Assembly (NCBI GenBank): GCA_964634885.1
Contig: CAZWLN010000008.1
Coordinates: 1 to 64,000 of the forward strand
Source: DAINRZ01 sp964634885
GTDB lineage: Bacteria > Bacteroidota > Ignavibacteria > Kapaibacteriales > UBA2268
Length of the DNA stretch: 64,000 nt
Direction: 5' to 3'
In this document: piece after piece, positions 18,001 to 26,265 of the stretch
How positions within the stretch are numbered: position 1 is the stretch's first letter
How the letters are laid out: each line of letters starts with the position of its first letter
Translations under genes and position numbers: made by a program
Notes under the pieces: generated by a model
Seen by the model: only the letters and a program-made list of their open reading frames with translations
What the model was told of the DNA's origin: nothing
The model's database searches: none

Positions 18001-18036
18001 AAAAAAGCTTCCGGAAGTAAAAACCGGAAACTTTTT
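18000..18036 (-). terminator. Terminator after the 452-aa membrane protein gene
   Basis: The inverted repeat AAGCTTCCGG / CCGGAAACTT has A- and T-rich flanks on both sides, so it can work in either direction. It sits 26 bases past the stop codon of the minus-strand gene. Confidence 0.75.
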
Positions 18037-18061
18037 TGAGTTGTTTATTTACAAACAGCTT

Positions 18062-19420
18062 TTATCTTTTCTTGATTGTTGTAGCTGCATTGGCGCCTTC
18101 TCTCATGCTAACCAAAACTTTGTGAGCAATCTGTTGGGCGATTTCCTGTTCAATGTTGCTGCCGCTTGTCATATACTCTTCAATAGCCTGTTCAACCCTG
18201 TTCTTGATGATCTCGGCAGTCTGTCCGACGAGCGCATTGGCAAGCTGGTGAATGTCATGCTGCTGTCCGCGAAGAACTTCGAGTTCTCCCTTGCTGGCGT
18301 CTTCCAGTTTCTTGAGCATCTTGTCCGAACGTTCTTCCTCTTCAGTATAGATAAGAGTGATGGCGAGGAGCATAAGCATTGAGAACTCAAGTGAGATTGC
18401 CAGTAAGATCAGCGAAGGCTGCTGTGCAGGAATGAATTTCAAACCCCTGATACCAACGGCAACGATCAGGAATGCGGCGCCGCCGTATGCAAGGCCGGTA
18501 ACGTTGTTCGAATACTTTTCAGTGAAGTGGTGAGCCATATAGAGCCTTAAACCGGACATGAGGATGAAGTGGTTCTTTCTCCATTTGAGGCCGTCTCTTG
18601 TGTCTTCGATTTCTTTGAGAACGAAGTCGGAGAAGTATTCTTTGATCCTGCCGAAGAGGGATTCTCTTCTGAAGACAACAATGTCGGTGTTCTCGTCGAA
18701 AACATCGTCGAACCTCAGCATCTGTTTGGCGGAAGCCATTTCGTCAGGAACAGTCCTGTTCCAGACAATCCTGAAGATTTGTTCTACTTCTTCGTTTGAC
18801 ATTTCCGCCAGTTTATTGTCCGGCATTATGAGTACTTCAACGATTTCATCATTGAAACCGGTCTGAAGCCTGATTTTTGTTTTTGTATTATCTATCTGCC
18901 TGTCGAACAGTGTTGCCATGAAACCTAAGGAAGTGGGCAGCACCATGGTAACAATCAACATACAGATGATTGAGCCGACCAACGAGATGATAATGAATCC
19001 AATGTATGGATCGAGATAGATTGGCTTTTCACCAAGGTTCGGAGCTTTGGCGTAGAACATGCCTGCATCCTTGGAATAGCCGTCGATGGAATCAACGCGT
19101 GCGTCGTATGTGAAGTCAAAGATGTATTCCCTGTTAATATATTCTTTTTTAACCTGTAAACCACCCTTTGACTTGTATTCAGCTTCTTTTTCCTTAGCAA
19201 CCGAAGCATTTACCAGTCCGCTGCCTTCGAATTTCACAAAACCGATTTTGTTCAAGTCTTCTGCTGTTGGGCTGAACAACGCTACAACGAAGCTAGATAT
19301 ACCCCTGGGCATTATCTGCATTTGGATAATCCAAAAGAATCCAATTACTAATAGCAATGCTACTATTACATGTGGGAAACCTAGAACGGCCGATTTTTCC
19401 TTTTTTAGAGTTGTTGCCAT
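18062..19420 (-). CDS. Four-helix membrane protein with GldL-like hairpin, unknown
   Basis: Not recognised as a known family. The 452-aa protein has helices at about 14-36 and 139-161, a soluble charged domain (about 165-300), a helical hairpin at about 306-358, and a coiled-coil tail. The hairpin carries a charged turn (RGLKFIPAQQP) and a Glu345 buried in the fourth helix (LAISLEFSMLMLL). That layout, followed by a cytoplasmic coil, recalls GldL, the proton-driven motor subunit of T9SS and gliding, but the rest does not match. AGGAG lies before the ATG. It is monocistronic, with a terminator behind it and long AT-rich DNA ahead. Confidence 0.8.
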   Translation of the reverse strand: MATTLKKEKSAVLGFPHVIVALLLVIGFFWIIQMQIMPRGISSFVVALFSPTAEDLNKIGFVKFEGSGLVNASVAKEKEAEYKSKGGLQVKKEYINREYIFDFTYDARVDSIDGYSKDAGMFYAKAPNLGEKPIYLDPYIGFIIISLVGSIICMLIVTMVLPTSLGFMATLFDRQIDNTKTKIRLQTGFNDEIVEVLIMPDNKLAEMSNEEVEQIFRIVWNRTVPDEMASAKQMLRFDDVFDENTDIVVFRRESLFGRIKEYFSDFVLKEIEDTRDGLKWRKNHFILMSGLRLYMAHHFTEKYSNNVTGLAYGGAAFLIVAVGIRGLKFIPAQQPSLILLAISLEFSMLMLLAITLIYTEEEERSDKMLKKLEDASKGELEVLRGQQHDIHQLANALVGQTAEIIKNRVEQAIEEYMTSGSNIEQEIAQQIAHKVLVSMREGANAATTIKKR

Positions 19421-19789
19421 ATTGAGTCCATCTCCTATTTTAAAAACTTATAACTTTTATTTTTTTATTTATTTCCAAACCTATTACAAAATACCAATAT
19501 ATAAAAATAATTACTAATATCTTACAATAATTTTCATTTTTCAAGTACCAATCAGCTTTTCAAGCCGTCGATAACATTTTATTTTTTTGCAACTTATATA
19601 TTTTTTCGAATTTATCAACATTCAGTTAATTTTCCAAAACAAATAACATACTCAAAAATATAATAGTTCCAATTGTCAAAATAACAAATATCTATGATTT
19701 AAAATTATAACATTCTGTTTGAAAAATTTGTGGTACTTTATTTGTATATATTGTAACATTTTATGCTACATGCTGCTGTGGATGCCAAC
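19421..19789. other. AT-rich intergenic region between divergent genes
   Basis: About 370 bases of strongly AT-rich DNA between the membrane protein gene and the lat leader. No open frame or RNA gene is visible. It probably holds the promoter of the minus-strand gene, which could not be pinned down. Confidence 0.5.
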
Positions 19790-19821
19790 TTTGGATATGT
19801 AAGAAAAATTTCGTAATTTTG
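19790..19821 (+). promoter_or_regulatory. Bacteroidota-type promoter ahead of lat
   Basis: TTTG at 19790-19793 and TAATTTTG at 19814-19821 are spaced by exactly 20 bases, a close match to the group consensus. The expected start of transcription, near 19827, coincides with the ATG of a 44-codon ORF. Confidence 0.65.
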
Positions 19822-19826
19822 CATTT

Positions 19827-19961
19827 ATGAGGAACAAAACTTTATCGGCGAGTACAACTCAGGTTGGACGCGGAACAATCCGCGGAGGGTCCTTTTTGTC
19901 CTGTTTGGCCATTAAGAACTACCTGATCAACTCGATCATCTTTACAGGCTTCGATCAATAA
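19827..19961 (+). CDS. Possible leaderless 44-codon leader ORF of lat
   Basis: This ORF starts at the expected transcription start of the promoter at 19790-19821, so its message may have no leader. The product (begins MRNKTLSAST, ends IIFTGFDQ) has no known relative that I recognise. Inside it lies a perfect hairpin CGCGGA-ACAA-TCCGCG at 19869-19884 enclosed by GGAC / GTCC. It ends 72 bases before lat. It may be a leader peptide, a small protein, or simply part of a structured leader RNA. Confidence 0.35.
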   Translation: MRNKTLSASTTQVGRGTIRGGSFLSCLAIKNYLINSIIFTGFDQ

Positions 19962-20033
19962 GCCCCGACTGTTCTCACAGAAAATATTACTTTAGAAAAT
20001 TAATTTATAAAATATAATTCACAGGAGAATACC

Positions 20034-21380
20034 ATGTGTCCTACAAACGGTTACACCCCGAAATACAATGTTTCAGCAGGAAACGTCATTGATGAACTTA
20101 AAAAATATATGCTGGTTGACGGTTTCGACCTCGTGCTGGACTTAGAAAAAAGCCATGACTATGAACTGGTAGATGCCCGCGGCAACCACTCATTCAAGGA
20201 TTTCTTCACTTGTTTTGCTTCGATGCCCATCGGATTCAACCATCCCAAGGTTTCCGACCCGGCTTTCGTCGAATACATCGGCAAACAAGCGCTGAACAAA
20301 CCTTCCAATTCAGATATTTACAGCGAAGCAATGGCTACCTTTGTTAAAACTTTCTTCAAAGTTGCCGTTCCTTCCTGGTTCAAATATTCCTTCTTCATCT
20401 GCGGCGGTGCGCTGGCAGTGGAGAATGCACTGAAAACTGCTTTTGACTGGAAAGTACGTAAGAATTTCGCAAAAGGTTACAAAGAAGAAAAAGGTACAAA
20501 GATCATTCATTTCAAGGAAGCCTTCCACGGCAGGAGCGGTTTCACGATGTCCCTGACAAACACCGATCCTTCCAAGATCATGTATTACCCGAAATTCGAA
20601 TGGCCCCGCATCGACAATCCCAAGATGGTGTTTCCTCTTACCGCCGCCGCTGTCGAGGATGTCGCCAGGCGCGAGAATATTGCCGTAGAGCAGATCAAGA
20701 AAGCTTTCGCAGACAACAAGGACGACATTGCAGCCATCATCCTCGAACCCATCCAGGGCGAAGGTGGCGACAACCACTTCAGGCCCGAATTCCTTAAGCA
20801 GTTGAGAGACCTTGCCGACGAGAACGAATGCCTGCTCATTTTCGACGAGATCCAGACAGGACTCGGCATCTCCGGTACTTACTGGACACATGAACAGCTC
20901 GGAGTTAAACCCGACATCATGTCTTTCGGTAAGAAGATGCAGGTTTGCGGCATCCTTGCCGGTGAAAAGCTGGACGAAGTACCGGACAACGTGTTCCACA
21001 CTTCCAGCCGCATCAATTCGACCTGGGGCGGGAACCTCGTTGACATGGTCCGTTCGACGAAATACCTCGAAATCATAGAAGAAGAAAATATGCTCAGCAA
21101 TGTTAAGGCTAGAGGCGCCGAATTGATGAAGTCCTTATTTGCGCTCTGCGAAGAGTACCCTCAGTACCTGTCGAACGTAAGGGGCAGGGGCCTGTTCTGC
21201 GCTTTCGATTTCCCGGACAAGGAAATGAGAAACAGGTTCCAGTCCAACTGCTACAAAGAAGGCATGATCATACTGCCCTGCGGCGAGAAATCGATGCGTT
21301 TCCGTCCTGCCCTCAACATTACGGGTGAACAGCTCGGCAGCGGCCTTGAAATTATCAAAAAGGCGCTGAAGAGCCTCTGA
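20034..21380 (+). CDS. lat: L-lysine 6-aminotransferase
   Basis: A PLP enzyme that moves the epsilon-amino group of lysine to 2-oxoglutarate, giving 2-aminoadipate semialdehyde. At 448 aa it closely resembles the lysine 6-transaminase family, with AFHGRSGFTMSLTNTDP, the Asp of IFDEIQTGLG and the PLP-binding Lys300 in SFGKKMQVCG. AGGAG precedes the ATG. It has its own promoter and leader and a terminator shared with the convergent FTCD gene. The second enzyme, an aldehyde dehydrogenase, is not in the window. Confidence 0.93.
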   Translation: MCPTNGYTPKYNVSAGNVIDELKKYMLVDGFDLVLDLEKSHDYELVDARGNHSFKDFFTCFASMPIGFNHPKVSDPAFVEYIGKQALNKPSNSDIYSEAMATFVKTFFKVAVPSWFKYSFFICGGALAVENALKTAFDWKVRKNFAKGYKEEKGTKIIHFKEAFHGRSGFTMSLTNTDPSKIMYYPKFEWPRIDNPKMVFPLTAAAVEDVARRENIAVEQIKKAFADNKDDIAAIILEPIQGEGGDNHFRPEFLKQLRDLADENECLLIFDEIQTGLGISGTYWTHEQLGVKPDIMSFGKKMQVCGILAGEKLDEVPDNVFHTSSRINSTWGGNLVDMVRSTKYLEIIEEENMLSNVKARGAELMKSLFALCEEYPQYLSNVRGRGLFCAFDFPDKEMRNRFQSNCYKEGMIILPCGEKSMRFRPALNITGEQLGSGLEIIKKALKSL

Positions 21381-21426
21381 GAAAAGTACTCAGAATAGGA
21401 CTGAATGAAGATTAGCTGAAAAACAA

Positions 21427-21458
21427 AACAACCCGACGGGAACTCCTGCCGGGTTGTT
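21427..21458. terminator. Bidirectional terminator between lat and the FTCD gene
   Basis: A stem AACAACCCG / CGGGTTGTT with further pairing toward the loop lies in the 105-base gap between two convergent genes. T-rich sequence lies on the plus-strand side and A-rich sequence on the other, so it can serve both. Confidence 0.85.
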
Positions 21459-21485
21459 TCATTATTGTTCGTATGGTCGGATTAA

Positions 21486-23108
21486 TCAGTCTTTCCTGTT
21501 CGCAAGGATGTCGAGGCATTCTTTGCATTTCACCTCTGCGCGTTTCACGATTGCTTCAGCTTCGTCGATCTTTGCTTTCTTGAAGGCTTCGTCTTTGATG
21601 CCGGGCATATTAATCAGTACATTCTTGTAAGCGCCCCAGATGCCGGTTTCGAGAGACCTGGCTCCGACTTCCACGTCCGAACGTGAAGCTATGTTGCCTA
21701 TCTTCGATATTGCCACCATCATGTCCCAGGCGGCGTCTGCCGTCCTCATGGTATTGAGGGGCACTTCGATTGCTTTCTTGAGGCCTGCCTGCATTGCTGC
21801 CGAGCGTGCAGCTTTATGTTCGTCGGTGTCCTTGGGCATACGGATGGCGTCCATGTAGTCATTGAAAGCGTTGGTGTCGGCGTCAACCATGGGAATGAGG
21901 CTGTGGGACACTTTGTGCAGCACAGGGATTATCTTCCTGAGTTCAGGCTCGAGGTGCTCGAATTTCCTGACGCCGGAAGTCAGCTTGGCAACCATTGCTC
22001 CGAGGCCTGCGCCGATAGCGGCAATTGCTGCCGAGGCCGAACCGCCGCCGGGAGCCGAAGACCTGTTTGCCACTTCTTCTATGAAACCGCGCAGCGTAAG
22101 GCTTGCCAATGGTTCGGATGCATCTTCTTTAACAAGGTATTCGATGATTCGCTTGTCGGGGTCAAATTGGGACACGGAGTTCAGCCCGAGCCTGTTGACT
22201 ACGAGGCTGATCTTCTGCCTTTCGTCGAGGATGAAGAGGTTCTCTTTTTCCATGTAATAGTCGGCTGCCATCAGCATTGCTTCGAGGGGAATCAGGCCGA
22301 CAAGCTCGGAGCCGGCTACGGCTACGTTGAGTTCACGTGCGTCTTTTGAGACTTCCTCGAAGGCGACGTGGGGAGGGGTAACTTTGTAATTTGTAAGGTT
22401 GATTGTAACCTGTGCCATGTTGTATTCATCGACAAACCAGCCCATTGCTTTGACTTCTTTGAGCCTGCCCGGTTCATCGTCGCTCCTGCCGGCTTCCCTG
22501 ATGTTAAGTGCAATCCTGTGTGCCTGGTTGCTGGTGCCGAGGATGTTGACGTTGTAGGCGACGAGGAAGAACCTTGCGCCTGTAACTGTTGCACCCCATT
22601 CAGGAATGAATTCAGCCGGGCCGAAGTCGGGTTTCCATTCGGGTTTAGTGATTTTTTCGGCAAAGCCTTCATATTCTCCTTTGCGGATGTCGGGGAGCTT
22701 CTTCCTGTATTCTACTGTAGAGGCTTCTTCATAGAGGTAGAGGGGAATGCCTATCTCTTCTGCAGCACGCCTGCCGAATTCTTTGGCGCATTCGACACAT
22801 TCTTCCATCGTTACATTGGCGACGGGGACGAAGGGGCAGACGTCCATGGCGCCCATGCGGGGATGCTCTCCTGTCTGGTGGCGCATGTCGATGAGCCTGC
22901 GGGCAACTTTGGCGGAGTTGAGAGCTCCGTTGACGACGGCTTCGGGCGACCCTACAAATGTGTAAACTGTCCTGTTTGTGGATTTGCCCGGATCGACGTC
23001 GAGCAGGGTACAGCCTTCTGTGTCCCTGATGGCGTCGGCAATGGCGTTAATGACGGCTTGGTCTCTTCCTTCCGAGAAATTCGGTACGCACTCAACTATT
23101 TTTCTCAT
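21486..23108 (-). CDS. ftcD: Bifunctional glutamate formimidoyltransferase / formimidoyl-THF cyclodeaminase
   Basis: Works at the end of histidine degradation, moving the formimino group to tetrahydrofolate and closing it to methenyl-THF with ammonia release. The 540-aa protein is a fusion: the transferase (residues 1 to about 295, starting RKIVECVPNFSEGRD, catalytic His in TGEHPRMGAMDV) and the cyclodeaminase (about 335-540, with SAPGGGSASA and DVEVGARSLETG). Fusions of this kind are known in animals and in Bacteroidota. No other hut genes are near. Confidence 0.95.
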   Translation of the reverse strand: MRKIVECVPNFSEGRDQAVINAIADAIRDTEGCTLLDVDPGKSTNRTVYTFVGSPEAVVNGALNSAKVARRLIDMRHQTGEHPRMGAMDVCPFVPVANVTMEECVECAKEFGRRAAEEIGIPLYLYEEASTVEYRKKLPDIRKGEYEGFAEKITKPEWKPDFGPAEFIPEWGATVTGARFFLVAYNVNILGTSNQAHRIALNIREAGRSDDEPGRLKEVKAMGWFVDEYNMAQVTINLTNYKVTPPHVAFEEVSKDARELNVAVAGSELVGLIPLEAMLMAADYYMEKENLFILDERQKISLVVNRLGLNSVSQFDPDKRIIEYLVKEDASEPLASLTLRGFIEEVANRSSAPGGGSASAAIAAIGAGLGAMVAKLTSGVRKFEHLEPELRKIIPVLHKVSHSLIPMVDADTNAFNDYMDAIRMPKDTDEHKAARSAAMQAGLKKAIEVPLNTMRTADAAWDMMVAISKIGNIASRSDVEVGARSLETGIWGAYKNVLINMPGIKDEAFKKAKIDEAEAIVKRAEVKCKECLDILANRKD

Positions 23109-23538
23109 TCATTTATCCTTAGTTTTAGTAAAAACATCAAATAATAAAAAGTAAAATTATGAACAAAAGACAAGATTTAAAAAAATAATTCTGAATGCTG
23201 AGCCGAGCGTAGCGAGACCGGCGTAGCCAATTCTGAATGCTGAATGTAAGAAAAGAGCGGCTTTCCCCACCTTGGATAAGGAGGGGGCAGGGGGTGGTTG
23301 GACTCCTTCAGTTCGTCAAGTTCACAAAGAATGCTGAATTCTGGTTGCTGAATTCTGAATTGAGAATTAAGAATTCTGGATGCTGAATGCTGAATTCTGG
23401 ATGATGGATGGTGGAAGATGGTTGCAGGATTGCAATTTTATTGAAAGATGACAGTTTATATACTTGGTTGATAGCAATGGGAGTATTGCAAGAACTTACT
23501 TTAAATATTACTTTCCGGGAATATTCAATCCCTTAAAC
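23109..23538. repeat. Intergenic region with degenerate tandem repeats
   Basis: No gene. CTGAATG/CTGAATT heptad tracts lie near 23189-23245 and 23330-23403, interrupted by a GC-rich GAGCGTAGCGAGACCGGCGTAGCC segment. A G-rich dispersed repeat at 23257-23306 matches 17706-17756 and, inverted, 31452-31490. A short GTTCGTCAA-type unit lies near 23310. Confidence 0.65.
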
Positions 23539-23569
23539 TTGATGAACTGATTTATCTTGCGTATTTTTG
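23539..23569 (+). promoter_or_regulatory. Bacteroidota-type promoter of the M3 peptidase gene
   Basis: TTG at 23539-23541 and TATTTTTG at 23562-23569 are spaced by 20 bases, a close match to the phylum consensus. The leader would be about 40 bases. Confidence 0.6.
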
Positions 23570-23614
23570 TATTATTGAAATCAGTAGTATATTAGATATA
23601 AAGGTAGAAAGACT

Positions 23615-25501
23615 ATGATGAAAAGAATGAATTTACTAATTACAGGGATGATTATGATTTCCTTAATGGCAGCGGCTGCAACAAGCGCTTTCGGCGGCGA
23701 ATCGAAAGAAGTGGCGAAGAGAAGCGACATCGCCGACAAGTATAAATGGAACCTGAAAGACATCTATGAGAACGAGTCCCTCTGGGAAAAGGACTACAAC
23801 GATGTCAAAGCAGGCATCGCGAAGTATAAGAAATTCGAAGGCACAATCGGCGCTTCCGCTAAAAACCTTCTGGCGCTGCTTACCTTCGACGACGAGATTT
23901 CCAACAAGCTGGAAAAATGCTACCTGTATGCCAGCCTGGTAAAAGACCTCGAAGTTACCGACGGCAAATACCAGGATATGTATGCAAAGATCAGCAACCT
24001 GGCCTCTGAACTTGCTGCTGCAGCTTCCTTCGTTACACCTGAGATACTTGCCATTCCAGACGGTAAGATTGCTGAGTTTATGAAGCAGGAACAGGGACTG
24101 AAACTCTACGACCAGGCGATGAAAGACCTGCTCCGCATGAAACCCCATACCCTGACGAAACCTGAAGAGCAGATTCTGGCCTTCTCCAATCCTATTTCCG
24201 ATGTTTACATGGATACCTACCGTATGTACACCGACGGTGACATCCAATTCCCCACGGTGAAAGACGACAAAGGCCAGGACATCAAGTTGTCTCACGCCCG
24301 TTACTATTCGACAATGATGTCGCTCGACCGCGGATTCCGCGAGCGTGGTTACAAAGCGTTCTTCCAGCCTTTCGTCGATATGGCGAACACCATTACCACC
24401 CTATACAACGGCAGCGTCAAGTACAAGATTTATATGTCAAAATCGAGGAAATACAACGGCGCTGTTGAAGCTGCCCTCGACGCCAACAATATCCCCGTTG
24501 CCGTTTACAAGAATTTGGTTAACACTGCCAATGACAACCTTAAACCAATCCACAGGTTTGCAGCGCTGAAGAAAAAACTCCTCGGCCTCGACAAACTCCA
24601 TGCCTATGATACCTATGTTACGCTGTTCCCCTCGGTCAAGAGGAAATACACTTACGACGAAGCGATGGAGATATGCCTGAAGGCGCTGAAACCACTCGGC
24701 GACGAATACATCAAAGACCTGAAATATGCTTTCGACAACCGCTGGGTCGATGTCTATGAAACCAAGAACAAGAGGTCGGGCGCCTATTCCTCCGGTACCG
24801 TTAAGGGCGTTCATCCCTACGTGCTGTTGAACTGGGCCGGCGAACTGAACGACGTGTTCACGCTTGCACATGAGATGGGACACACTCTCCATTCATATTA
24901 CACACAGAAGACTCAGCCGCTTCCCTACGCAGATTACCCGATATTCCTTGCTGAAGTAGCCTCCATTACCAACGAAATACTTCTCATGAATTACCTGATC
25001 GACAATGCGAAGACAAAAGAAGAGAAACTGCCGCTCCTGGAAACTTACATGAACAACATGCAGAGTACTTTCTTCAGGCAGACGCGTTTTGCCGAATTCG
25101 AGATGAGGGTACAGGAAATGGCAGAGCAGGGCAAATTCATGAATCCCCAGGATATGGCAAAATTCTTCGGTGAAATATTCCAGAAATACTGGGGTCCGGA
25201 CATGATTACAGACAAAGAAGAAGAATACTCCTGGATGAGGATTCACCACTTCTTCTATAATTTCTATGTTTACCAGTACGCTACGGGCATGTCCGCAGCC
25301 GAAGCCCTGGCAGCCAACATCCTGTCCAAGGGCCAGCCTGCTGTCGATAAATACCTCGGTTTCCTTAAAGCCGGCAAATCGGACTATGCTATCAACATTC
25401 TTAAGAACGCCGGTGTGGACATGACAAAACCCGAATCGGTGATGCCGGTCATTAACCGTGCCACCAGTGTCCTCGACCAGATGGAGACACTGTTGAAGTA
25501 A
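23615..25501 (+). CDS. pepF: Exported oligoendopeptidase F (M3B metallopeptidase)
   Basis: A zinc peptidase of 628 aa that trims oligopeptides. The zinc motif HEMGH is at 419-423, and the downstream Glu lies in IFLAEVASITNE, as in the M3 family. Unlike the cytosolic PepF of Firmicutes it begins with a signal peptide (MNLLITGMIMISLMAAAATSAFG), so it should act in the periplasm. ATGATG at 23615 leaves two possible starts one codon apart. A strong hairpin follows the gene. Confidence 0.93.
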   Translation: MMKRMNLLITGMIMISLMAAAATSAFGGESKEVAKRSDIADKYKWNLKDIYENESLWEKDYNDVKAGIAKYKKFEGTIGASAKNLLALLTFDDEISNKLEKCYLYASLVKDLEVTDGKYQDMYAKISNLASELAAAASFVTPEILAIPDGKIAEFMKQEQGLKLYDQAMKDLLRMKPHTLTKPEEQILAFSNPISDVYMDTYRMYTDGDIQFPTVKDDKGQDIKLSHARYYSTMMSLDRGFRERGYKAFFQPFVDMANTITTLYNGSVKYKIYMSKSRKYNGAVEAALDANNIPVAVYKNLVNTANDNLKPIHRFAALKKKLLGLDKLHAYDTYVTLFPSVKRKYTYDEAMEICLKALKPLGDEYIKDLKYAFDNRWVDVYETKNKRSGAYSSGTVKGVHPYVLLNWAGELNDVFTLAHEMGHTLHSYYTQKTQPLPYADYPIFLAEVASITNEILLMNYLIDNAKTKEEKLPLLETYMNNMQSTFFRQTRFAEFEMRVQEMAEQGKFMNPQDMAKFFGEIFQKYWGPDMITDKEEEYSWMRIHHFFYNFYVYQYATGMSAAEALAANILSKGQPAVDKYLGFLKAGKSDYAINILKNAGVDMTKPESVMPVINRATSVLDQMETLLK

Positions 25502-25527
25502 TATTCGATTCTTTTTTTTTATTATGG

Positions 25528-25566
25528 AACGGGATGAAGAAGATTTTGAATTTTCTTCATCCCGTT
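25528..25566. terminator. Bidirectional terminator after pepF
   Basis: A 14-bp perfect stem AACGGGATGAAGAA / TTCTTCATCCCGTT with an 11-base loop sits between two convergent genes, with a long T run just before it. Confidence 0.85.
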
Positions 25567-25619
25567 TATATTTGTTGCTATCTTAAAGGGTACAGTACCA
25601 GTCGATGGTAATACTGATA

Positions 25620-26105
25620 CTAAGAACAGGGCAAATTTATCTCGATGCAGTAGAACACGAGGCTTTTGCCGTCCGGGCCGACACCAAAGATATAATTGAA
25701 ACATGTACCGGGAGTAAGGATGAATATCTCGTTCATATTCTGCGGAGCCTCTTCAGCGGTAAATCTGATCCGGTAATATGTACCGTCGAAAGGCAGGCTG
25801 TAAACATCGAGCTTTTTCAGCTTCTCAACGAATGCTTTATTAAACAGGACCTTGATTACTATGCTTCTGTAAAATGGCTCGTCGATGATGTGCTTCTTTT
25901 CTCCCCCTTCGATGACAGAAAAAGGAAAAGCAGTCATTGTAACGACTTTGTCGATGTTCTTCTTTTCGAGCGCGGGGATGAACGTTTTATTCCAGAATTT
26001 CCGGAGCGGCATGTCGGGTTTGTCGTTCTTCGGTTTGGAGAACAGGACAGACGCTGCTGTGATACATAGCGCCGCTGCGACTGCCAGGCAAATTATTCTT
26101 TTCAT
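25620..26105 (-). CDS. Exported hypothetical protein
   Basis: A 161-aa protein with a signal peptide (MKRIICLAVAAALCITAASVLFS). The mature part is mixed alpha/beta, with KFWNKTFIPALEKKN, TAFPFSVIEGG and LVFYCIEINLPC. This resembles small exported proteins common in Bacteroidota, but no family can be named. It is single, convergent with pepF and separated from glyS by about 160 bases of AT-rich DNA. Confidence 0.75.
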   Translation of the reverse strand: MKRIICLAVAAALCITAASVLFSKPKNDKPDMPLRKFWNKTFIPALEKKNIDKVVTMTAFPFSVIEGGEKKHIIDEPFYRSIVIKVLFNKAFVEKLKKLDVYSLPFDGTYYRIRFTAEEAPQNMNEIFILTPGTCFNYIFGVGPDGKSLVFYCIEINLPCS

Positions 26106-26265
26106 ATCATACCTCCATTACTTTTCTGCAAAATTAATAAATTATTCCGTTAAAAATTAAAAAAAATTAATAAACTGAAATTCACAACATAATCATACGT
26201 ATATGAGTCATAGTATTTTTAAATTTGCAGTTTTTGAAATTTGTAATGTATAAATAAGGATTAAC

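Noticed and set aside
17452..18382. Short plus-strand ORFs after atpG
   Set aside because: They run through palindromes and repeats and then through the reverse of the membrane protein gene.
19827..20033. Lysine riboswitch ahead of lat
   Set aside because: The conserved core elements and length of the lysine riboswitch are not seen; only simple hairpins are present.
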